Below are positions 1-5,578 of a stretch of DNA of 5,595 nucleotides, one piece after another. The stretch covers positions 1 to 5,595 of the forward strand of contig CAKTOJ010000101.1 of NCBI GenBank assembly GCA_934589665.1, read 5' to 3'. Source of the stretch: an uncultured Oscillospiraceae bacterium. Its GTDB lineage: Bacteria > Bacillota > Clostridia > Oscillospirales > Oscillospiraceae. Position 1 is the first letter of the stretch, and every line of letters starts with the position of its first letter. The notes below the pieces were generated by a model. The model was given only the letters and a program-made list of their open reading frames with translations. It was not told the DNA's origin and ran no database searches. Position numbers and translations under genes: made by a program.

Positions 1-104
1 GCTCCAAGCTGCCCCTGAACCTGTGGGAGCTGTTCGTGATCTTCCTGGAGAGAACCATCATCAGCCTTCTGATCGTCTGCCCCATTGCGCACCTTCTGTT
101 CTAA
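1..104 (+). CDS. C-terminal end of an integral membrane protein (partial)
   Basis: The frame that opens at base 3 runs for 33 codons to a TAA stop at 102-104. The gene starts before the window. The visible tail is strongly hydrophobic: after a short polar-aromatic stretch (around NLWELF) comes one segment rich in Ile, Leu, Val and Phe, interrupted by a Glu-Arg-Thr, ending in AHLLF. This looks like the last transmembrane helix of a transporter or other polytopic membrane protein. The family cannot be identified from so little. A substrate-uptake role linked to the downstream arginine gene is possible but only by position. Confidence 0.55.
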   Translation, partial: SKLPLNLWELFVIFLERTIISLLIVCPIAHLLF

Positions 105-147
105 AGCGGGCGGCGTACCCGATCGACTTTACATAGCATAGTTTATG

Positions 148-182
148 AGAGCCGGAGCCGCCGCACGGGCGTCTCCGGCTCT
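148..182 (+). terminator. GC-rich hairpin after the membrane-protein gene, possible weak terminator
   Basis: A 10-bp perfect stem pairs 148-157 with 173-182, and an inner 4-bp stem pairs 159-162 with 168-171 around a 5-base loop. The structure lies 43 bases after the preceding stop codon and 60 bases before the regulator start. The following bases (TGTGCATCC) are not a T-run, so intrinsic termination would be weak. It could equally be an mRNA-stabilising stem or part of the regulator's 5' leader. The rest of the 105-242 spacer holds only the ribosome site at 228-234, and I see no convincing promoter in it. Confidence 0.4.
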
Positions 183-242
183 TGTGCATCCCGCGCGGAA
201 ATGTGCCGGTTATGAAATTGAGAAAAGAAAGGAGCGGCGGGA

Positions 243-1742
243 ATGGAGATCAGGGTGGATAAGCAGAGCAAGATCGCGGTCTATCTGCAGATCACGGATC
301 AGCTCAAATCGCAGATCATGCACGGCGTTCTGCCTGCCGGCAGCGTACTGCCCTCGGAGCGCGGCCTTGCGCAGATGCTCGGCGTGCACCGCAACACGGT
401 CGTCAAGGCGTACAGTGAGCTCAAGTCGGATGCGTGGATCGAGTCGCGTCAGGGAATCGGCTACGTGGTCACCTCGCCGCTCGCAGCGGAAAGCGGCAGG
501 GGAGAGGCAGGCGAGGGCGCCGGCCGGGGAAACAAGCGCGTGAACTGGATCAATGAGATCAAGGATCGTTATCTTGATATGGAAAAGACCTTTGACGATC
601 TCTTCCAGCGCTTCACCGACGAGAGTAAGTATTCGCTCGGCAGCGGGATGTCGTCCTGTGAGGTGTTCCGGCCCGAACAGGTGGCGCGGGATATCGCGCC
701 GCTGATGACTCAGACCGGCCGCTGCCAGTATTTCTACAGTCCCTATAAGGGGGATAAGTTCCTGCGGCAGAAGCTGGTGTCCTTCCTCGGCATGAAGGGA
801 ATCAAGGCATCGACCGGCGAAATCCAGATTCTCTCAGAGACGAATCAGGCGCTGGATTTTGTCGTCACGCTGCTGGTTCAGCCGGGTGACAGCGTGGTCA
901 TGGAGGAGCCGGTTCATCCGGACATGTACCGCGCGATGGAGCTGGCCGGCGCAAGGATTCTCACCGTTCCGGTGGATGAGAACGGGATGCGCTGCGACCT
1001 GCTGGAAAAGCTGATCGAGCACAAGCGTCCGCGCCTGATTTTTGTCAACTCCAGCTTCCACGATCCCACGGGCAATATTCTCTCGCTTGAGCGGCGCAAA
1101 AAAATCGTCGAGCTCTCCAATGCCTACCGCATCCCCATCGTTGAGGAGGACGCGGCGAGCGAGCTGGTCTATGAGGGGCAGAAGCTGCCGCCGATCAAGG
1201 CCTTTGACACGCTGGAGAATGTGATCTACATATACTCCTTCTCGCTGACCTTCGTGACCGGGCTGAGCATTGCCGTCGTCGTGGCCAACGCCGACGTAAT
1301 CCGAAGCCTGAGCTATCTGGTATCGGTGCGTCTGATGGCCTCCGACTGGATGACACAGAAGCTGCTGGGGAAGTATCTGGATGACGGTACCTATTATAAG
1401 GCACTCGACCGCTTTCGCGCCGACTACAGCCGCAAGCAGCAGCTTGTGTGCGAAAAGCTTGACGAAATGGCATCGCTTGGCGTGAGCTATGTGCGCCCGC
1501 GCGGCGGCGTGTACATCTGGTGCCGCCTGCCGGACGGGGTGGACAGCAAGCAGTTTATCAACAAGGCGTACAATATGGGCCTGATCCTGATTCCCGGCTA
1601 TGTATTCTACCCGTTCAAAAACGGCGGACGCAATTATGTCCGCATCAACTATTCCTACGAGTCAGACGAGCGCCTGCTCGCCGGCATGAAGCTCTTTCGT
1701 ACCGCGCTTGAGCAGAGCCTGCGGGAGACAACTGGCACATGA
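243..1742 (+). CDS. GntR-family MocR-type transcriptional regulator with degenerate aminotransferase-like domain
   Basis: This 499-residue cytoplasmic regulator has the two-domain MocR layout. An N-terminal GntR winged helix (about residues 1-75, with LPSERGLAQ and VHRNTVVKAYSEL) is followed by a Gly/Arg/Glu-rich linker (about 78-100) and a fold-type I aminotransferase-like domain (about 125-495). The start is supported by AAAGGAG at 228-234, eight bases before the ATG. Domain landmarks include DPTG near residue 279, SLERRKKI, and a C-terminal Arg467 (YVRINY), where the carboxylate-binding Arg normally sits. Several pyridoxal-phosphate residues are replaced: the Schiff-base Lys of the usual SFSKT motif is Leu335, the following phosphate-contact Arg is Ser342, and the EDDY motif reads EEDA (301-304). 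It therefore probably binds an effector without forming a normal PLP aldimine. Its neighbour suggests control of arginine deiminase. It is unlikely to be a working aminotransferase. Confidence 0.92.
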   Translation: MEIRVDKQSKIAVYLQITDQLKSQIMHGVLPAGSVLPSERGLAQMLGVHRNTVVKAYSELKSDAWIESRQGIGYVVTSPLAAESGRGEAGEGAGRGNKRVNWINEIKDRYLDMEKTFDDLFQRFTDESKYSLGSGMSSCEVFRPEQVARDIAPLMTQTGRCQYFYSPYKGDKFLRQKLVSFLGMKGIKASTGEIQILSETNQALDFVVTLLVQPGDSVVMEEPVHPDMYRAMELAGARILTVPVDENGMRCDLLEKLIEHKRPRLIFVNSSFHDPTGNILSLERRKKIVELSNAYRIPIVEEDAASELVYEGQKLPPIKAFDTLENVIYIYSFSLTFVTGLSIAVVVANADVIRSLSYLVSVRLMASDWMTQKLLGKYLDDGTYYKALDRFRADYSRKQQLVCEKLDEMASLGVSYVRPRGGVYIWCRLPDGVDSKQFINKAYNMGLILIPGYVFYPFKNGGRNYVRINYSYESDERLLAGMKLFRTALEQSLRETTGT

Positions 1743-1757
1743 AAAACGCAAAAAGCT

Positions 1758-1790
1758 GATACTTACATTTTCGGCGTATCGTAGTATACT
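1758..1790. promoter_or_regulatory. Possible regulator operator: clustered GATAC/GTATC half-sites over the promoter
   Basis: Three related elements lie across the -35 to -10 region: GATAC at 1758-1762, its inverse GTATC at 1776-1780, and the perfect 8-base palindrome AGTATACT at 1783-1790, which contains the -10 hexamer. Clustered half-sites around a promoter fit the way MocR-type dimers bind DNA, and the adjacent regulator gene is the obvious candidate. The elements are short, and no comparison sequence is available, so this is a tentative call. Confidence 0.3.
1762..1790 (+). promoter_or_regulatory. Predicted sigma-A promoter for arcA
   Basis: CTTACA at 1762-1767 (four of six consensus bases) is followed by an exact 17-base spacer and TATACT at 1785-1790 (five of six). 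The predicted transcription start is near 1797, giving arcA a leader of roughly 138 bases. No terminator hairpin separates the regulator stop (1742) from this promoter, so some read-through from the regulator gene is also possible. Confidence 0.6.
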
Positions 1791-1807
1791 GATTTTAGTG
1801 AAATGCT

Positions 1808-1954
1808 ATGAACATACAGCGCGTCGAGGAAAATAAATTGTCCATAATGGATAAAATAACGACACTCCTTGGCAGACAAATTCAAACCGCCGGGCGGCGC
1901 GGAACAGCGCCGCCGTCATGGGAAAGGAGCCAATATGTACCCCGGAATCCATAA
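1808..1954 (+). other. Possible 48-codon leader peptide ORF overlapping the arcA start
   Basis: An ATG at 1808, just inside the predicted transcript, opens a frame that runs through the leader and stops at 1952-1954, 20 bases inside arcA in another frame. An in-frame TTG at 1838 has the better ribosome site (GAGGA at 1826-1830, seven bases upstream). The peptide would carry six Arg codons, including an adjacent CGG CGC pair at 1895-1900 that lies in the 5' arm of the leader hairpin. Translation could couple to arcA or sense charged tRNA-Arg. The frame may equally be open by chance: no protein similarity is recognised and the first ATG has only a weak ribosome site. Confidence 0.2.
1893..1914 (+). 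promoter_or_regulatory. GC-only hairpin in the arcA 5' leader
   Basis: GGCGGCGC at 1893-1900 is perfectly complementary to GCGCCGCC at 1907-1914 around the 6-base loop GGAACA. It ends eight bases before the arcA Shine-Dalgarno sequence. There is no following T-run, so it is not an intrinsic terminator. It may affect initiation or transcript stability, or act with the overlapping leader ORF. Confidence 0.5.
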
Positions 1955-3155
1955 TTTTTCCGAGATCGGAAAGCTCAACAAGGTCCTGCTGCACCGTCCG
2001 GGACGCGAGCTCGAGGCACTCACACCCTCCACGCTCGGCCGTCTGCTGTTCGATGATATTCCCTACCTCAAGATCGCGCAGGAGGAGCACGACAATTTTG
2101 CCCGTGTGCTGCGCGAAAACGGCGTTGAGGTTGTTTACTACGTCGACGAGGTCGCCAAGGCCATCGCCGATCCCGCTCGTCAGATCCAGCTGGTGAATGA
2201 TTTTCTCAACATCAGCAAGATCCATGCCAAGGGCCTGCGCGCATCCATGACGAGCTACCTGCTCAACATGCCGCCCAAGCAGATGGTTGCCGAGTTGATT
2301 GCCGGCATCAAGCGCTGCGAGGTTGCGACCAAGGAAGCGACGTCCCTCATGGACCTGGTCGAGGACGACTATCCGTTCGTTTCCGACCCGATGCCGAACC
2401 TTTACTTCACCCGCGACCCCGGCGCCTGCGTGGGCGAGGGCATCAATATCCACCGTATGCACACGCCGGCCCGCAAGCGCGAGAGCCTGCTGCTCAAGTA
2501 CATGTATCTCTACAACCGTGACTTTGCCACGGAGGAGAACAAGCAGTGGTACGACCTTTCCGACAGCTACTCCATCGAGGGCGGCGACGTGCTCGTGCTC
2601 TCCAAGGACATTGTGGCGGTCGGCCTGTCCGAGCGCACCACTGTTTCCGGCGCAGAAACCTTTGCCCGCAATCTTCTGCAAAATTCCAGCTTTAAGAAGG
2701 TGCTGGCGTTCGATATTCCCGAGACGCGTGCGTTCATGCACCTCGATACGGTGTTCACGATGGTCGACTACGATAAGTTCACCATTCATCCGGAAATCGA
2801 GGGGCCGTTGAGCGTTTACGAGATGACGCTTGATGAGCATGGCGAGCTGAAGTTCGGCGCGCTCAAGGAAGAACTCAAGGATATTCTGGCTCTTGAGCTC
2901 AAGCTGCCCTCGGTCGATCTGATCCGCTGCGGCGGCGGCGATCTGCTGGCGGCGCAGCGAGAGCAGTGGAACGACGGCTCGAATACGCTTTGCATTGCCC
3001 CCGGCCGCGTCATCACCTATGACCGAAACTATGTGACCAATGATCTGCTGACCAAGCACGGTCTGGATGTCATCACCATTGCCTCCGCGGAGCTTTCCCG
3101 CGGCCGCGGCGGCCCGCGCTGCATGTCCTGCCCCGTCAACCGCGACGACCTGTAA
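1935..3155 (+). CDS. arcA: Arginine deiminase
   Basis: Arginine deiminase (EC 3.5.3.6) hydrolyses L-arginine to L-citrulline and ammonia, the first step of the ADI pathway for energy and acid resistance; it acts in the cytoplasm. The 406-residue length is usual for the family. The N-terminus has the typical EIGKLNKVLLHRPGRELE segment. The guanidinium-modifying catalytic set is complete: Asp161 in FTRD, Glu215 in EGGD, His269 and Asp271 in HLDTVFT, and nucleophile Cys396 in RGGPRCMSCP, followed by a second Cys399. The ATG at 1935 is chosen because AAAGGAG (1923-1929) precedes it by five bases and the N-terminus then aligns with the family; an upstream in-frame TTG at 1869 would add 22 residues unlike any ADI. 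It has its own promoter and terminator, so it is probably monocistronic. No arcB or arcC lies in the window. Confidence 0.97.
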   Translation: MYPGIHNFSEIGKLNKVLLHRPGRELEALTPSTLGRLLFDDIPYLKIAQEEHDNFARVLRENGVEVVYYVDEVAKAIADPARQIQLVNDFLNISKIHAKGLRASMTSYLLNMPPKQMVAELIAGIKRCEVATKEATSLMDLVEDDYPFVSDPMPNLYFTRDPGACVGEGINIHRMHTPARKRESLLLKYMYLYNRDFATEENKQWYDLSDSYSIEGGDVLVLSKDIVAVGLSERTTVSGAETFARNLLQNSSFKKVLAFDIPETRAFMHLDTVFTMVDYDKFTIHPEIEGPLSVYEMTLDEHGELKFGALKEELKDILALELKLPSVDLIRCGGGDLLAAQREQWNDGSNTLCIAPGRVITYDRNYVTNDLLTKHGLDVITIASAELSRGRGGPRCMSCPVNRDDL

Positions 3156-3185
3156 AGCGACAAAGCGGCTCAGTTCTGCAAAGAT

Positions 3186-3223
3186 AAACGGTGACAGCAC
3201 AGCTTGTGCTGTCACCGTTTTTT
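3186..3223 (+). terminator. Intrinsic terminator of arcA
   Basis: A perfect 14-bp stem pairs 3187-3200 with 3206-3219 around a 5-base loop (AGCTT) and runs directly into a six-T tract (3218-3223). It begins 31 bases after the arcA stop. The opposite strand has only a broken T-tract, so it should act mainly on plus-strand transcription. Confidence 0.93.
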
Positions 3224-3452
3224 GCATTTCATGTGCAAGGAAAACTCCCTCGTTTGTGCAGTGAAGCTATTTCCATTAATTTATTATTGGGCTTTTTTCT
3301 CCTCAGTATTTCCATAATGGGGGAATTCTCTTTGCCTTTAGGGATAATAGGATCATCGCCTGGTATAATAGCACACACCGACAAAAATCATTTTCCAATA
3401 TATCACTGGCGTTACAGATGATAATACTCTCCCGATTCATTTTGATTGCTAA
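3224..3452. other. Gene-poor, AT-richer spacer
   Basis: This stretch is visibly richer in A and T than arcA and carries no gene I can support. On the minus strand a 50-odd-codon frame without an ATG start or ribosome site lies between stops at 3390-3388 and 3231-3229 (it contains IIPGDDPIIPKGKENSP). It reads more like protein than the opposite strand, but I do not recognise it and it may be a gene remnant. Together with the antirepressor fragment on its right, the stretch looks like decayed mobile or prophage DNA. Confidence 0.35.
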
Positions 3453-3595
3453 TTCCGTGTAGACGGATGGTTCTGCTGTTCTATTTCTCCATTGTCGATG
3501 TGGTTGGCGTACTGACGGACAGCGTTGATCCCACAGCGTATTGGCGCAAACTCAAACAACGGTTGAAGGCCGAAGGCAATGAAACCGTGACAAAG
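3453..3595 (+). pseudogene. Bro-N (phage antirepressor / DinD-type) gene remnant, frameshifted and truncated
   Basis: From 3482 the frame reads YFSIVDVVGVLTDSVDPTAY and continues through WRKLKQRLKAEGNETVTK to 3595. This is the recognisable core of the Bro-N domain of phage antirepressors and DinD-like proteins, a DNA-binding module. The preceding conserved segment (RVDGW at 3456-3470) lies in a different frame. Removing 11 bases (3471-3481) would join the two into the expected DGWYFSIVD. Both frames meet stops just upstream (3450-3452 and 3443-3445), and no start codon or ribosome site remains. On the right, family similarity ends exactly where the insertion sequence begins, and the frame closes within it at 3605-3607. 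The rest of the gene is not found on the far side of the element. Confidence 0.68.
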
Positions 3596-3596
3596 T

Positions 3597-3613
3597 GGGC
3601 GTGTTGACAAAGT
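3597..3613. repeat. Left terminal inverted repeat of the IS
   Basis: GGGCGTGTTGACAAAGT matches the reverse complement of 5074-5090 at 16 of 17 positions; bases 3600-3613 match perfectly. A TGACAAAGTG motif within this end (3605-3614) is repeated directly just outside it (3588-3597). Confidence 0.82.
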
Positions 3614-3639
3614 GATATATATCCTCGTTTGGGTAAATC

Positions 3640-3660
3640 AAAAAGACGCCCACCGGCGTC
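3640..3660 (-). terminator. Intrinsic terminator overlapping the transposase stop codon
   Basis: On the minus strand GACGCC (3660-3655) pairs with GGCGTC (3650-3645) around a 4-base loop and is followed by five T (3644-3640). The stem begins inside the TGA stop of the transposase (3661-3659), so coding region and terminator are packed together at the distal IS end. Confidence 0.75.
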
Positions 3661-5017
3661 ACCATGCGTACTTTATCATCCGTTTCAGGTTCAATGCGGT
3701 CGCAGACAAGAGACAGTGGTCCTCCGCTGCCTCGATACCTCGTCGTAAGACGCGTGTTAAGTTATGCTCGCGCTTTTGTGTGGCAAACGTGCCCTCACAC
3801 CAGATCTGCCGCAGCTTCAACGCCTCCCGGTACTCCGGACTGCAACGGCGCTCCAGATTGCGCCGTCTGTCTGCTGTAAAGTAACTGACAGATACCTTTC
3901 GTGCCCCACGCCTGTCATTTTCGCTCAGGCATTTGTCGTGCAGAGGGCAGCCCGCACAATCCCGTTTATCCGCCTGATACTCCCAGAACAAGCCGCTGGC
4001 GCTGCGGGCCAGCCGCCTTAAACGCAACTCCTTTTCTCCGGGACAGAGATATACATTGCGCCCCTCATCATAGTGAAAGTCATCCCGCGTAAACTGTGCG
4101 GCTGTCCGCACGGCGGTTTTCTGCGGCCGCACAAAGAAGTCGATCCCCAGATCGCCCAGCACCCGGTGCGCCAGCGGAAAATCGTAGGCGGCATCTGCCG
4201 TTGCGATCTGGATAGGGACAACATTTGTATGGACATATTCCATTAAATCAAGATATGGGGCAGAGTCGTTGACGTCTCCCGGGGTCACGGTCTGTCCCAC
4301 GATGATACCATAGTCGCTGTCCACCGCCTGATGGGACAGGTAATGCGGCCCTTCCGGCTTTCCCGGACGCTTCAGGTGCCCGGCCTCCGGATCGGTGCGG
4401 CTGATCCGTTTATGGGTCCGCCGATTGTCCCGCTTGATCTGTTTTACACGCTTTTTCCGCCGTTTGCCGGTCTGTGCCGCCAGCTGTTCCAATCCCTCCT
4501 CTTCGTAGGCGTCCAGCCGTTCCCAGTAAACGCCGGCCTCCTCCGCGACCTCCACCAGTTCTTCCGACGCGCGGGAGGCGTTGGCCCTCACATGGGTCGA
4601 GTCCGTGCCGACCACACGCCCGCTGACCAAACCTTTTTCGACGCACTGCCCCACGACTTCTTCAAATAACCGCCAGAACACCTTGCGGAAGGACGGCTTC
4701 CGGCGGCGCAGCTGCGAGACGGTGCTGTGATCCGGTACCCGGTCAAAGAGGTCGAGTCCGAGATACCACCGCAGGGCAATATCCGTCTGGATGCGCTGTT
4801 CGATCTGCCGCTCTGACGGGATACCGTATAGAAAGCCCACCAGCAGATATTTCACGATGACCACTGGATCAATGGGCGGACGGCCGAACTTTCGGCTATA
4901 AAGCCGTGCCGTTTCCTCGTACACGAAAGACAGGTCCAACGTTGCCTCCAGCTTCCGCAGGAAGTGCTGCTGAGGCATTAAATCCTCGATCGTTACCATG
5001 TGCATCGCCAGCTGCAT
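3659..5017 (-). CDS. IS1182-family transposase, full length
   Basis: This 452-residue DDE transposase catalyses cutting and joining of the element. The N-terminal region (about 1-125) has the DUF772-like layout of IS1182 proteins, with RPPIDPVVIVKYLLVGFLYG and PDHSTVSQLRRR. The RNase H-like catalytic core follows, with Asp139 in GTDSTHVRAN, Asp275 in TADAAYDF and Glu408 in WCEGTFATQK as the likely triad. A Lys/Arg-rich insert lies near 184-206. A cysteine group (Cys325, Cys354, Cys357, Cys363) sits between the second Asp and the Glu, as is usual in this family. The ATG is preceded by GAGGTGAT (5028-5021), which overlaps the stop of the upstream fused gene. No frameshift or internal stop is seen, so the protein may be active. 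Confidence 0.95.
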   Translation of the reverse strand: MQLAMHMVTIEDLMPQQHFLRKLEATLDLSFVYEETARLYSRKFGRPPIDPVVIVKYLLVGFLYGIPSERQIEQRIQTDIALRWYLGLDLFDRVPDHSTVSQLRRRKPSFRKVFWRLFEEVVGQCVEKGLVSGRVVGTDSTHVRANASRASEELVEVAEEAGVYWERLDAYEEEGLEQLAAQTGKRRKKRVKQIKRDNRRTHKRISRTDPEAGHLKRPGKPEGPHYLSHQAVDSDYGIIVGQTVTPGDVNDSAPYLDLMEYVHTNVVPIQIATADAAYDFPLAHRVLGDLGIDFFVRPQKTAVRTAAQFTRDDFHYDEGRNVYLCPGEKELRLRRLARSASGLFWEYQADKRDCAGCPLHDKCLSENDRRGARKVSVSYFTADRRRNLERRCSPEYREALKLRQIWCEGTFATQKREHNLTRVLRRGIEAAEDHCLLSATALNLKRMIKYAW

Positions 5018-5026
5018 CCCATCACC

Positions 5027-5578
5027 TCAGGCCTTTTCTTTCATTATATCATACCTCCGATCGCTATTGCGATACTTTGTCAACACGTCCTTTTTGTCCC
5101 GAGGTTTGGACGGCTTAGGCTTATCGGGAGCGGCCTTGCCCTCCTTGGGAGGACGGCCTCTGCCGGATTTGGCAACCTTGTCCTTTTCGGTGGGCGTTTT
5201 TTGCTTGACCGCCTTTTTCTCATCCTTGATTGCCTCGTCACGGGCAGCGGCAAAATCCACCACTTTGCCGGAATGTGCCGGGGCAGGGGCGTCCTTGCCG
5301 GGAGTGGGCGGCTGCTCCTGTTCCTTTTCAGCCTTGGGGACTTCGGGAGCGGCGGGCTCCTCCACCTCGGCGTGGGTAACAGCGTCGGCGGGATCAGGCA
5401 TGGCCTCGCCCATCTCAAAGAGTGCTGCCTGCCCCTCATGCTCCAGCATGACCGCCTCTGCGTCGGTCAGCGCAGGCTCGGGAGCGGGCTGCTCCGACAC
5501 TGCGGCATTTTCTACCGCAGGAGCGGGAGCCTCGGCGGGCGGGGCTGCCTCGGGAATGTTTTTCTTATCATCTGCCAT
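5027..5578 (-). CDS. Low-complexity AT-hook protein, C-terminus replaced by IS sequence
   Basis: The frame encodes 183 residues, mostly Ala, Pro, Glu, Lys and Asp, and is probably disordered. The less repetitive parts are residues 37-62 (around MLEHEGQAALFEMGEAMPD) and 104-117 (GKVVDFAAARDEAI). A basic C-terminal part carries an AT-hook core RGRP (140-143), suggesting minor-groove DNA binding. The ATG at 5578 is chosen because AAAAGGAGG (5594-5586) lies seven bases upstream; an in-frame TTG at 5584 would sit too close. Codons from about residue 164 onward come from the IS, which supplies the stop at 5029-5027. The native 3' end is missing. From memory, similar segments precede ParB-like or other accessory proteins on integrative elements of gut Clostridia, but I cannot confirm the family. 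No membrane segment or signal peptide is seen. Confidence 0.7.
   Translation of the reverse strand: MADDKKNIPEAAPPAEAPAPAVENAAVSEQPAPEPALTDAEAVMLEHEGQAALFEMGEAMPDPADAVTHAEVEEPAAPEVPKAEKEQEQPPTPGKDAPAPAHSGKVVDFAAARDEAIKDEKKAVKQKTPTEKDKVAKSGRGRPPKEGKAAPDKPKPSKPRDKKDVLTKYRNSDRRYDIMKEKA
5043..5051 (-). promoter_or_regulatory. Extended -10 promoter element of the transposase
   Basis: On the minus strand TGATATAAT is a perfect extended -10 (TGn plus TATAAT), placing the start near 5036, about 19 bases before the transposase ATG. A TTGACA hexamer exists in the inverted repeat (5083-5078), but it is 29 bases from the TATAAT, too far to act as its -35. Weak transposase transcription from an extended -10 promoter is likely. 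Confidence 0.45.
5074..5090. repeat. Right terminal inverted repeat of the IS
   Basis: This is the partner of 3597-3613, with one mismatch at 5088. Just inside it a small imperfect palindrome (ATCGC at 5060-5064, GCGAT at 5069-5073) forms a subterminal hairpin not seen at the left end, which may help distinguish the two ends. The match to the left end continues imperfectly outward to 5098 (22 of 25 overall). Confidence 0.82.

Larger units (their letters stand above)
3597..5090 (-). mobile_element. IS1182-family-like insertion sequence, apparently complete
   Basis: About 1.49 kb is bounded by inverted repeats and contains one full-length transposase on the minus strand, with a promoter at one end and a terminator at the other. 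The family call rests on the transposase architecture. The outer limits are set by the 17-base repeats and by where the Bro-N similarity stops; they could shift by about 10 bases. No target-site duplication is visible, and the two flanks do not come from one interrupted gene. Confidence 0.85.

Noticed and set aside
145..543. A 132-codon plus-strand frame overlapping the start of the regulator
   Set aside because: It begins inside the GC-rich hairpin, is Arg/Ser-rich and overlaps the clear GntR winged helix in another frame.
243..1742. Reading the regulator as a functional aminotransferase
   Set aside because: The N-terminal GntR DNA-binding domain is clear, and the catalytic lysine and other PLP contacts are replaced.
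1869..1934. TTG start at 1869 extending arcA by 22 residues
   Set aside because: The extension is unlike arginine deiminase N-termini, and the ATG at 1935 has an AAAGGAG ribosome site at the right distance.
1806..3227. A 473-codon open frame on the minus strand opposite arcA
   Set aside because: It is antisense to a gene with a complete catalytic set. The open frame follows from the GC-rich third positions of arcA, and its sequence is compositionally odd, with no recognisable domain or ribosome site.
5078..5083. TTGACA in the right inverted repeat as the -35 of the transposase promoter
   Set aside because: The spacing to TATAAT is 29 bases, against about 17 required. The extended -10 alone is the better explanation.
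3583..5103. Target-site duplication around the IS
   Set aside because: No direct repeat of 4 or more bases flanks the element at any end position consistent with the inverted repeats.
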